DNA of 64,000 bases. Source: Mugil cephalus. Lineage: Eukaryota > Chordata > Actinopteri > Mugiliformes > Mugilidae. A model generated the notes under the pieces. The model was not told where the DNA came from. It did no database searches and saw nothing but the letters and a program-made list of their open reading frames with translations. The translations under genes were made by a program, and so were the position numbers. Location of the stretch: contig NC_061789.1 in the NCBI RefSeq assembly GCF_022458985.1, forward strand, positions 13,548,357 through 13,612,356. Reading direction: 5' to 3'. Shown one piece after another: positions 51,801 to 60,828 of this stretch; position 1 is the stretch's first letter; the number at the start of each line of letters is the position of its first letter.

Positions 51801-52382
51801 AGGCACTGTAAATTGCGTTAATTGAATTAAGAAGGAGGCAGCATTTTAATGTAATCTGTGGAATATATCGTGCACACGATACAATATGAATCCATGTTAT
51901 TCAGTAAGCACAATTATATTGACATGATTTGGATTTACTTTTGCTTTACGACTTCTGACCTTTATTTCTTTTCTTTGCTCTTCCTCTCCACAGTCCCCAA
52001 ACTGCAGATGAAATTCAGCGTCCAGAACATGTGTCCCATCGAGGGTGAGGCCAACGTGGCGCGCTTCCTCTTCAAGCTGCTGGCTCCCTACCCCAGCGAC
52101 CCCGCTCTTGCCACGCTGGTGGACAGCTGGGTGGACACGGCCTTCTTCCAGCTCGCCGAGGGAAGCTCCAAGGAGCGCGCCGTCGTCCTGCGGGCCCTCA
52201 ACTCCGCCCTGGGCCGCAACCCCTGGCTGTGCGGGCAGGAGTTCTCCCTGGCCGACGTCGCCTGCTACTGCTGCGTGCTGCAAAGTAACTCGGCCTCCTC
52301 CGCTCCCGCCAACGTCCAGCGCTGGATCAAGTCGTGCGAGAACCTCGGCCACTTCTGCCCCGCTAAGCTAGCTCTGCAGTGA
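48645..52382 (+). CDS. aimp2: Aminoacyl tRNA synthetase complex-interacting multifunctional protein 2 (AIMP2/p38)
   Basis: A core scaffold of the cytoplasmic multi-tRNA-synthetase complex. In mammals it holds LysRS near its N terminus and other synthetases through its GST-like C domain, and it also has signalling roles. Coding exons 48645-48773, 50085-50303, 50609-50843 and 51994-52382 total 972 nt = 323 aa (human 320). Residues 1-8, MPMYQVKP, match the conserved LysRS-binding start, and [11 protein letters not shown] follows. A heptad-like helix spans about 49-85 ([20 protein letters not shown]), then TPDADLDL. Residues 117-190 hold [10 protein letters not shown] and [10 protein letters not shown]. 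The GST-C-like end carries [37 protein letters not shown] and [12 protein letters not shown]. The last exon is strongly GC-rich, which creates long false ORFs on other frames. It is next to the oncomodulin-like gene, as in mammals. Confidence 0.96.
49178..49894. mobile_element. DNA transposon relic with terminal inverted repeats, in aimp2 intron 1
   Basis: The left end holds TGGCCAGTTCATTAGGCACA, and the right end is its near-reverse complement, TACCCAATGAACTGGCCA. Between them lie CCATTCTCTGTGAACACTAC, AAATCCCAGTAGATCAGCAG and CATGTGATTGGCTGATTAG, pieces familiar from a widespread fish and amphibian element. It has no transposase ORF, so it is non-autonomous or decayed. Another element sits inside it at about 49302. 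Confidence 0.65.
49302..49440. mobile_element. hAT-like insertion nested in the aimp2 intron element
   Basis: It starts CAGGGGTGTCATAAAC, then GTTCAGGGGCCACACTCAG, TTTGATCTCAAGAAGGCCGG and ACAGAATAATAACC. This matches the start of a familiar hAT-type non-autonomous family. The right boundary is uncertain. It interrupts the larger element, so it arrived later. Confidence 0.55.
51405..51535. repeat. Common fish interspersed repeat in aimp2 intron 3
   Basis: Contains AGAGGGTCGCAGGGAGC, CAGCCTATCCCAGCTGGCAT, TGGGTGAGAGGTGAGGCG and TACCCTGGACGGGG. This order belongs to a very abundant fish repeat with 'GGTCGC...CCTATCCCAGCTG'. Its class is not assigned. Confidence 0.55.
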
Positions 52383-52438
52383 CCGGGGCCGTCCTGGGAC
52401 CAGACACCAGACGCAAAGTGAGAGAAAGGCATTAGAAT

Positions 52439-52780
52439 AATAAAATATCCCAGCCTCGTCCGAAATGCCTTCTAATGCTCCCCTCCTGAGCATCACTAAA
52501 CTCACAAAGACTCTACGGAAGTGATACGGTTGACCATTAAATTAACTTGAAAGTACTAATCTCCAACGTGCTGCTTTTATATATATATGAGATTCTAAAG
52601 CTGTATTTTGCGAGGGGGGAGCATGAGAGGACTGTAAAGACCAGGGTACGGTGATGAATTAAACACACACTTCCACCCACTTTGTGCCTAACACAATCCT
52701 GTTCTAAATGTGTGTGTGGGTATTACTGTGTGTTTTCAAAAGTAATACTTTGTACCATTGGTTTTTCTGAAATCATTAAA
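52439..52780 (+). terminator. aimp2: Poly(A) signals of aimp2
   Basis: AATAAA at 52439-52444, about 60 nt past the stop, and ATTAAA at 52775-52780, about 390 nt past it. The second is followed by T/G-rich sequence. Alternative 3' ends are possible. Confidence 0.5.
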
Positions 52781-53227
52781 CCTTATACTTAACTTTGAAG
52801 TTTGACTTTCTTTTTTTTATATTGAACTGTTTGATCACTTCAAAAGCAATGGTTAACTCAAGTAACCTATCAACCAAGAGCACGTTTGTGTTCAACAGAT
52901 GGCAGGATTGACACTTATTCATTTACAATTGGTTACTCATTAATTTATACTCATACAAGTGAGCCCGTTCTATAAATACTTGGAAATAGGACTAATGGGA
53001 AAGTAATCATCGGCTCATTACTACAGTCTGTCATTCTCACTGATCGGTCAAGTAGATAACACAAATTATTTCCTTATCGTGGGTTGTAAACATCTGGGAG
53101 GTTTTTGATGGCATGGCAGTGAATGGCGACCCGTGTGGTGTCCGTATGTCCAACGGACAAGCTGCTATGGCTCAAGAAGGTGAAAAAGTTGTTGTCGGTT
53201 ATAAAAATGAATAAATAAATGGAAAGG

Positions 53228-53405
53228 TGTCAGGGTGCTCGTGCTTACCTCCTTCCACAGCTTTAAGCGCCTACCATGCACCACCTGATCATCAGAACTG
53301 GACCACGGAGCACGGGAGGAAGGTAGCCTGGGCGGCGGGTGGATGCTCGGGTGTGTTGCTCATCTGGGGAACAGAATGCAAGCAACACGCCCTTGCCATT
53401 TTCAA
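53228..53405 (+). mobile_element. Tc1/mariner-like relic, left part
   Basis: GTCAGGGTGCTCGTGCTTACC, then TTTAAGCGCCTACCATGC and CATCAGAACTGGACCACGGA. It matches the left half of the Tc1-type family present elsewhere in the window (compare GGGTGCTCGTGCTGAC at 19732 onward). The right half is absent. Confidence 0.55.
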
Positions 53406-54940
53406 AGGAGTGTACCTGTTCAGGTTTGTGATATGTATTAAAGTAGCATTTACATAATCAATACATGTTATTTACTTACCAAGTTGGTTGTTTTAATCTG
53501 GTTGATTGGTTTATAACATCCTAAATGACAAGAAATAGAAATTCTCTGAATTTCCATAGATTTGTACACCAGAGTAACGTACTCGACAGATATTTTGTCA
53601 AATAATTTGTTTTTTCCTCTGTGCAATATTACTATGGCTTATGTACGTAGGACATTACAAAATATTTCAATTGAGTGTGTACTAGTAAGTCCAGAGATAA
53701 GATTTGTAACTTTTAGCTGAAGATATGTGACTTTGTGAATAGTCTTCAGACTGAAAAAGATGGTGCATATCCTATCTTTCATCAGTGCAGATTTTACTCA
53801 CTAAGCAACTCAAGTATGTGATATATTCATATAAAATCACTAGTTGCATTTTGACGTCCCGCTGTATTTTACAGTAATGTGACAAATTCCTTTCCTTTAC
53901 CTGCACACACGTGTTCTTTTTGCTCCTTTCTCATGATGCGTTTTCTCCTTCTCAGCCAATTCGTTGGTGACTATCACAGCAGTCCACTCCTATATCTATG
54001 TAATCCTCCATGACTCCTAAAAGCAGTCTCATAGACATTCATCTTTAGTGGCACGCTTGCAAATTACGGTGGAAGGAGGTCTTTTTCTAGCCGGCATACG
54101 GGTGTGTTTTGTATTTCTGACAAGACGAAAACTCACTGCTGGCATCTGGGCATATGGCAGGAAATACACATGGGACTGAGCTGCGCTGGAAGTTTGAAAT
54201 TTACTTTCTTTGTACTACTTTAATAGCAGATGCCCTTAAAATAACAAAGCAATCGGTATCTCTTGACATGGTCAGGGTTGCATGTCAGTAAAGCAGCAGA
54301 TCCCGTCTCTAATCTCATTACTTCTGGCTTCCAACTGACCCGTCTGATTGGTCTGCTGACCACCAACCAGCGGACTCCCATCCATGTTTTTGTAACTGTT
54401 CTGTGTACTGTTGCTAGGTTAGACGAACTAATTCCCATACAAACATTAGAAACCTGGAATAATACAGTTGGCCGTGCTAATGTTGGAAGACACTGGAAAA
54501 ATTCCTAGTTTTCAGTTTTTGACCGCGTGTTTTTTAAGAGTCACATTCAAGAGTTAATGCCGGCTAAGTCCACAGGTTTTCAACATTTTTCAATGGGAAT
54601 GCTATTGTTTGCCTAATCTAGCAACAGCAACACGGAGAGTCAGGCTTGAGGAAGAGTGGGAGCCCTGAATCAGAAGGCCGACAGAGGCTCAACTAGTTTT
54701 CTCTGAAAAAAAAAAGAAAAAAGACTTCAACGTTAACGGTTCTTTCCTTGTCTTTTTATATATGATATAAAATATACAGACAGGAGAAGCATTCTCTCCA
54801 AACAGCTGTAGAAAAGAAAAACTAGCATAAATGAAAGACAAAACCACTTCAGTCTCACCCTGTGGCTAGTTAAAATCACAACAACGGCACAGATTGAAAT
54901 TGATGCTTTACCGGACTGAACGCCATCGCCTCTGATTGTC
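53406..54940. other. Spacer between aimp2 and the BED/hAT gene
   Basis: About 1.5 kb of AT-rich sequence with no recognised gene. It may hold the 3' UTR of the minus-strand gene to its right. Confidence 0.4.
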
Positions 54941-54943
54941 AAT

Positions 54944-55000
54944 TTGATATTTTAGGTCCTTCTGGCGTGTGGACCTAAACAGTTAGGGGTGGAATATCAA
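54944..55000. repeat. Inverted repeat with two sets of 8-bp arms
   Basis: The inner arms TTAGGTCC (54952-54959) and GGACCTAA (54971-54978) are perfect around an 11-nt loop. The outer arms TTGATATT (54944-54951) and AATATCAA (54993-55000) are also perfect. It lies about 140 nt downstream of the BED/hAT gene stop. TAGGGGTGG at 54985, inside it, resembles some hAT ends. Confidence 0.7.
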
Positions 55001-55139
55001 AGACACAGCTGGGCTAAAGTGCCTGAGCTTGGATGTCGCTCAGGGTTTCTCTGTGAGGATTTTCTTTTTGTTTAGCACAACAAGATTTGACACTGCATCA
55101 ATTAGTAGGCAAAAAGAAAGAGAGTCACCAGCAATTCCT

Positions 55140-57373
55140 TTAGTCCGTGAGCAAAGAGCACAAGTTGCTGTTGTATCGCAAAAGCTGAACGCGTTCAAAG
55201 TAGTCATCGGTCAGAAAGTTTCTCTGTGAGGTGACCAGGTTGCCTTTCTGACTGAAGAGGCGCTGGACGGGGGCCGTGGAAGGCAGGGTGGTGTTGTACT
55301 TCAGGAAGAGCTGCTTCACTCTGGGGAAATCCTGCAGGCACTCAAGACTCTTCCCCGTGCCCTCAACGTACTTTCGGATCTCATCCATCACCCCCCGCTG
55401 CTGGTTCTCTGCGGCCGGCTTCGCAGACCCGTAGCTGAAGAAGTCGTCCTCAGATTCAATGGTGGACAGGTTGCGGCTGGTGTTCGCCTGCGTCTCGACA
55501 CAGGGGTCCACCTGGGACGCCTCCGTGGCCAGCACAGAGCACATTTCCTCCCTCTCGGAGGCCGCCATCCACCACAGCCGGAACTGAGGCGTCGTTGCTG
55601 TCGCGATCTTGGCTTCCGTGCTGGCAAACAGCTCCTGGAACCGCACGTCGATGGCCACCGCGATGGCGTTGATGACGTAGCCGAAGTAGTTCGCGGCGTC
55701 TTTCTGCTCGTTCAGCTTGTTCTTCAGGCTGAGTACGGTCGGGATGACCAGGCCCAGGTAACACTTCTGCTCTGCCTGGAAAAGTTCGAGTGCAAACGCA
55801 AGCGGGTGGAACACGGTCACGTACTCTTTCAAGAAGGCCATCTCCTCTGGTTGCAAGCGTGGGGCCTCCAGGCGGGCGCAGAGCTCGGTCAGCTCCCGCT
55901 CGGTGAGGGACACGATCTTCTGCACAGCGCAGAACTCCACATTCCAGCGAATGACGGAGGGAACGACAAGCGCCATCTTCCCGATCTCCTCCGCAGCGTC
56001 CATTCCGACCTGGAGATGGTGGCACTTGCTCCATATGGCAAACACCTTGGCCATCGCGCTGAAATGTAGCTCGCACGTGGGCCCCTGTGACACGGCCTGC
56101 CAAAAGTCCTCAGTGACAATCTGCTCCAGCGTGTGCGATGCACAGCGCTGCACCGTTGGAAGAAACAGGAGCATGTCCTGCTCCGGTTCCCCCTCCAGAA
56201 CGGTGCTCACGTTCTCATAGAACCCAATGTCATCGTCGCTGTCCTGGCTGTCGACCGCAAACTCCCTGAATACGCTGATAAAGGGGCTGCCATTGTCAGT
56301 GACCGTGGTCTGGACTTTGCTTTCAATGTTGTACGTCACGTGGATGTCGTGTATCCGCGCCGCGATGGTGTCATACGTGATCCTGCCCTGCAGCCGCGCA
56401 AAGCCCAGGGCGGCAGACTTCCTCTCCAACGACTCCACATCGATCCAGTGACAGGTCATCCCAAAGAAGCTTCTGTTGTTGGACGTCCAGATGTCGGCCG
56501 TGGTGCACACGTACTGGACGCTGCCGAGTTTGGCCATCAGCTCCTCGCGCATCTTGGAGAAGCCGAGGTCCACCTTGGTAAACAAGGTCATCCTGTCCAT
56601 GGACTTCAGGCCGCCGGTTAAACCCGCGATCAGCTTCTTGAAGCCCGCCTGCTCGAGCACGAAGAACGACTGGCAGTCTTCCACGATGAAGTTGAAGATG
56701 AGGTCGTCGATCTTTGACTGGGTCAGGCATTTGGAGATGATTTCCGCTTTGAGCTTCTTGAGTTGGCAGTGTCTGCTTTCCTCTCCGTTGTACTCCTCTT
56801 TCTTCCTCCCCCTTTTGGCATCGGGCCTGGCTTCACAACCCAAGTGTGTTCTCTGAGACGGAGAGAGAGACAGACAGACAGACAGACAGAGAGAGGGAGA
56901 GAGCACAAGAGTCCTCATGTTAGTTTGTGGAGGTGCAAGCATTTGTATGCTTTGTGCAAAGAAAAAAAAACACTTTTCAAACTTTAAAGTGCAACGGATA
57001 AAAAGTAAAATAACACATGCTCTGAGTCTCTTTTCTCAGCTCCATGGCTTGGTAAACATGCAGCCACAATGTAACGTTGGCTAATCACGAGGGCAGCGAT
57101 TCATTCATTGACTCTTTAAAACGTGAACACACAGTGTGTAGTGGGGGGAGCGTTACAGCCACGTTAGTATCTGTAACTTACGTCTAAGTGTTTCTTTAGG
57201 TTTGATGTGGAGGTTTTCGACGTGGACAGCAGATTAACCCTCGGCAGGCACAGATTACACTGGACGATGATATTTTTCCCCTGATCAGCCTTGTACGTGA
57301 AATGGTGGCGATAACGCCAAGTATTAATGGCCGATTTGGTCTCGCCGCACATTTCTTGTTGATCCCCATCCAT
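55140..57373 (-). CDS. BED zinc finger / hAT transposase-derived gene (ZBED1-like), intact, 634 aa
   Basis: Two exons, 57182-57373 and 55140-56852, joined by a 329-nt GT-AG intron in phase 0, give 634 aa. Residues 18-70 form a BED finger: aromatic residues, then C-x2-C (QCNLC) and H-x4-H. The last pair is made across the splice (KKHLD then RTHLG). A basic stretch KRGRKK follows. The hAT catalytic core shows TADIWTSNNRSFFGM (first Asp), TVTDNGSPF (second Asp) and the RWN motif (VIRWNVEF). The C terminus has the hAT dimerisation block (LPSTAPVQRLFSQKGN, SQRNFLTDDYF). The frame is open throughout and GC-rich. It is either a young autonomous hAT transposon or a domesticated ZBED-type regulator. 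I found no convincing pair of terminal inverted repeats, which leans towards a host gene. Confidence 0.85.
56861..56901. repeat. GA / GACA simple repeat
   Basis: GAGAGAGACAGACAGACA-type array inside the intron of the BED/hAT gene, close to the acceptor of its second exon. Confidence 0.85.
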
Positions 57374-57660
57374 GGCGGACGCTACCTCTGCGGTTAACTG
57401 GCGTTTTTGAAACGAGAATAAAAGTATCGTAATCCGATTTAGTAATCGTGATTACACGTAAAGTAACGACGGCGGTGGAGAAATCCTCATGAAAAAAGGG
57501 GGCAGGCCTTTGTTCGGATGTCGCCCAGAAAAAGAAGAAGGAGCGGACACCGCCATCACCGTCGCCGCCATCCACTTCCGTATGCGCGCATCGACAGCCT
57601 GGGAACTAATGGGGAAAAACGCGCGTGCGCGGCGTCTAAGCTGACGTCACTGTCCTCTCC
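57374..57660 (-). promoter_or_regulatory. CpG-rich upstream region of the BED/hAT gene
   Basis: GC/CpG-rich sequence upstream of the start codon, with GCCGCCATCC (reverse: GGATGGCGGC, YY1-like) near 57562 and GACGTCA near 57641. No TATA box is seen. A CpG-type promoter would favour stable host expression. Confidence 0.4.
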
Positions 57661-57866
57661 TAGTGTTGCTTCCTGACGCTGATAGTAGCTTTGACTGGAA
57701 GTTCCTTCTCCTCCAATGTTGCAGCGAGTTGGCGCCACCTTCAGGAAGAGGATGTAAACACGGCTCCACGTTTGAATCAAAGACTGTACAAAGATTTGAG
57801 ATACACATACTGTATATTCATCCGTCTCCATTTCTTGTACACATTAATGCAGAAAAACTGATAAAA

Positions 57867-57952
<86 letters not shown>
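57867..57952. repeat. TATC tetranucleotide microsatellite (about 21 units)
   Basis: A pure TATC/CTAT array without interruptions. The purity implies high length variability. Confidence 0.97.
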
Positions 57953-57999
57953 GCAAATGATGAAATGAAAAAAGAAAAATGGTGAGTTGACCCTTTATT

Positions 58000-58175
58000 C
58001 ACAGTTTCTGGTGCATCAGGTACACGAGTGAATTCAATCCTGTTCTACTGTTCAGTTTATGTTGAAACAGCATAAGAAAGGTTATGTCATTTATTAAGTT
58101 ATTTAAGTTATTAGACTATTACATTAGAATACCTTAGTATTCACTTGTGTGCCTAATGAACCAGCAAGTGTGTGT
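58000..58175. mobile_element. Relic related to the copy at 45985
   Basis: GTTCAGTTTATGTTGAAAC, then AGACTATTACATTAGAATA and CTTGTGTGCCTAATGAACC. It shares order and ends with 45985-46195. The end motif recalls the terminal repeat of the element in aimp2 intron 1. Confidence 0.5.
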
Positions 58176-58419
58176 ATTGATTTGATTTCCCCACTCTCCA
58201 AATTGTTAGGCCTAGTGCAAATACTATCAATCAAACTGAGCCTCATAAAAGATGTTTTATTGGAAGGTATAGATGCTAGTTCCCCCTTTTTTACCTTTCG
58301 AATCACGTGTCACAACTTCTCTCACTCGTTATCAGACACAAACATCTGCCTCCGTACAAGTAAAACTCCGATAACACAGACGAACAGTGAAATACAATAG
58401 CAATGAAACACCAATAAAA

Positions 58420-58930
58420 GCAATAAAAGCAAACGGACACCAATAAAATAATAAAACAAAAGTACAATAAGAGAGTGAGTAAAATACATTAGGAGAACAA
58501 TAAAAATCATTTTAGAGTGGGCTAGCCAGAACTAGCCATAGGGCAACCTCAGACAAAACTAAAAGCAAGAGAAAAAAAACAAGGTAGCACCCTGAATGAG
58601 ATTTAAAGCAGTCGATAGTGGGGCTGGAGTTGGGAAGGAAGACTATTCCAGAGCTTAGGAGCAGCAACTGAAAAAGCCTGGTATTTGACATGGGAGTTAG
58701 GGACTGAGAGGAGTTGTTGTGAGGATGGCCTTATAAGGTCATCCTGGGTGCAGAGTATGGAATTAGTTTATGGAGCTAAACCATCTAAAGCTTTAAAAAC
58801 AGAGTGAGATTTTAAAATCGACTCCGTACTTCACAGGGAGACAATGCAGTTGGGCCAGATGTGTGATGTAGTGATGTTTCTTTGTGCCAGTTAACAGTCT
58901 CTCAGGTGCATTTTGCAGACAGATGCCAAT
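58420..58930. repeat. Common fish interspersed repeat (class not assigned)
   Basis: TTCCAGAGCTTAGGAGCAGC, ACTGAAAAAGCC, GCTTTAAAAACAGAGTG, TTTTAAAATCGACTCCGT and CACAGGGAGACAATGCAGT occur in order. This is the signature of a long, very abundant fish repeat ('GGAGTTCCAGAG... TAAAAACAAACAG... TTTTAAAAT'). It is heavily decayed here. Confidence 0.5.
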
Positions 58931-59023
58931 GATGAGATTAGTACTTGGGCATAAACTGGATTCTCACAAATTAAGACGGTTATAACCTAAATAGAACTTT
59001 AAAACTAACATACAACAACTTTT

Positions 59024-59382
59024 GAACCTGGCATTCATGTGGATGTTACTTAGACATGTAGCACCTACCTAGACCAGAGGACTAAGAACCCCCACCCCAT
59101 AGTAATGACACTCCTTGATGGCAGCAGCCATCCCAAACGATGTGGACCTGGCCTCAGATCCCAAACTGATCAAGCATCCGTGGGATACACTGGAGCAAGC
59201 CTGATCCACAGAGGAACCTCCCCTCCACCCAAAGGCCCCCACTAACAAGATACAGACACCGCAGGACACCTCCAGGAGGTCAGTGTCCATACTCTGATGA
59301 GTTACAACAGTTTTCAAGGCACGAAGGAGACTGCCACAAAATTAGGAAGGCGTTCATAATGTTATGCCCGGTCGGTGTGTAT
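59024..59382 (+). mobile_element. Tc1/mariner-like transposon relic
   Basis: CATTCATGTGGATGTTACTT, GTAGCACCTACCTAGACC, GGACCTGGCCTCAGATCC, CCGTGGGATACACTGGAGC and the end CATAATGTTATGCCCGGTCGG. It is the best preserved right half of this family in the window. The ORFs are broken. Confidence 0.65.
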
Positions 59383-59491
59383 TACAGAAATCCTCAAACA
59401 GCCTTATTAGATTGTATTCCTGGAGGTGATCTTTGAAGGGCTCCGGCTTTTTACAGGGAACAGTTGACACCCAAGAGACATTCTTTCATTT

Positions 59492-59601
59492 ATCTAGCAA
59501 CATATTGCTAGATAGAGGAAACGTCTGTCTGCCAGGTTTAATTCCCTTTTAGGGTCGTTAATCTAAAAGGGAATTAAACCTCGCAGACAGACGTTTCCTC
59601 T
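59492..59601. repeat. Long near-perfect hairpin with an abutting small palindrome
   Basis: Arms 59514-59552 and 59563-59601 are each 39 nt and complementary at 38 of 39 positions, around a 10-nt loop (GGTCGTTAAT). Directly left of it, arms 59492-59500 (ATCTAGCAA) and 59505-59513 (TTGCTAGAT) form a perfect 9-bp stem with a 4-nt loop. The structure has the size of a microRNA precursor, but its pairing is tighter than in most. Confidence 0.92.
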
Positions 59602-59757
59602 GAGAGCAGCAGCCTATAAGAGGAGAGCACATGTGAAAACAAATGGGTAAACGCTGCCACATTTTTCCCAGTAGCTACTGTGACAGCCGAGGAGACGTTT
59701 AACTGACAAACGTGCACCGCGTGTGCCTTTAATCTGGGGGTTCACACAGCTGAAAGA

Positions 59758-59839
<82 letters not shown>
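59758..59839. repeat. TATC tetranucleotide microsatellite (about 20 units)
   Basis: A second pure CTAT/TATC array in the same orientation as that at 57867-57952, 1.8 kb away. Confidence 0.97.
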
Positions 59840-59841
<2 letters not shown>

Positions 59842-60605
59842 TAGCATCCCTCTCATTGGTGAACATCTAATTGCTTTTTTTACTGATGAGTTCCGCTTGG
59901 AATTGGCTGTCTGCGTCTGTGCCCCCCAGAGAACGATCACTGTGTCAAAGTCTGTCATTATTCTCTTTCTCTAATATTCTGAATTCAGCCCAGAGAGCCG
60001 AAATGTCTCCGAAGTGTTTGGTTATTTAAAATCCCCCCAAAAGGTGCCACGTTTATTTAAAAAAATTTCAGCGTGCCAAAATGTAAATTGTAACGCCACC
60101 GAGAGTTTCTCTTTATTTATTCAACAACACGTGTCCTCCATTGGCTCGGTTTGATGAGGGTGGGGTCTCACTTAAGAGCCGTTGACGTAGCCCTCGCTGA
60201 AAATGGGGTTTTAAAAGAAGCGCAGTCTGTAAGTGTTTTGAGACAAATAGAAGCGGAGGAAATTGAAGGATGGACTGGCGAAAGGGGGTTGAAATGTTTT
60301 GAACTGCTGTGATGCTGCTGTCGCGCTCTCCGGTGCGCCTCAAATCTGTATGGAGCATCAGGAGTGGGCACAACTGGTGTCCTTTCATATTCACAGCAGC
60401 AACCAGTAGGCTTTGAGCATCAGGTGACAGCACCCATACTTATTCCTTTTTTTTATCACATAGGTGCTGCACACTTCACTTTTACCACAGGAGAGGAAAA
60501 AGAGGAGCCACCTCCACGAGTAACTATGGCCACAGAATCCGCGCCCTGACGCGCTCTGGCGCCTGCATGTTGGACCGGTGCTTGTGTGGACTAGTATGAA
60601 GCGCC
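59840..60605 (+). promoter_or_regulatory. Upstream region and 5' UTR of the TARP gamma gene
   Basis: No coding exon is recognised before the start codon at 60606. An out-of-frame ATG occurs at 60596-60598. No TATA box could be tied to a start site. Confidence 0.35.
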
Positions 60606-60828
60606 ATGGCTTGGTGTGACCGCGGGGTTCAAACGCTACTGGCCACAGTGGGGGCTTTCGCTGCCTTCAGTCTGATGACCATCGCCATTGGCACGGACTA
60701 CTGGCTCTATTCGAGGGCATACATCTGCAACGGCACCAATGCCACCACAGACGAGAACCAGTCGCAGCCCAAAACTAAAAAGGGTGATCTCACCCATTCT
60801 GGGCTGTGGAGAATTTGTTGTATTGAAG
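60606..60828 (+). CDS. cacng4: TARP gamma subunit, first coding exon only (CACNG4-like)
   Basis: A transmembrane AMPA-receptor regulatory protein of the claudin-like CACNG family. These proteins control AMPA receptor trafficking and gating. Only exon 1 (74 codons plus one base) is in the window. It ends at a GTAAGT donor, and no second exon is seen up to 64000, so intron 1 is longer than 3.1 kb. The sequence starts MAWCDRGVQ. The first membrane segment lies at about residues 10-32 ([19 protein letters not shown]), followed by TDYWLYSR. The first extracellular loop carries NGT and NAT glycosylation sites in ICNGTNAT, then [15 protein letters not shown] with the GLW-x2-CC claudin motif. ICNGTN and [10 protein letters not shown] favour gamma-4 over gamma-8, -2 or -3. 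The gene is cut by the window edge. Confidence 0.88.

Noticed and set aside
51897-52352. 151-aa minus-strand ORF
   Set aside because: Antisense shadow of the GC-rich last aimp2 exon.
55456-56103. 215-aa ORF inside the BED/hAT gene
   Set aside because: An alternative frame of the same GC-rich exon. The 55140-56852 frame carries the hAT motifs.
57867-59839. CRISPR-like repetition
   Set aside because: The repeats are 4-nt microsatellites with no spacers, in a vertebrate genome.
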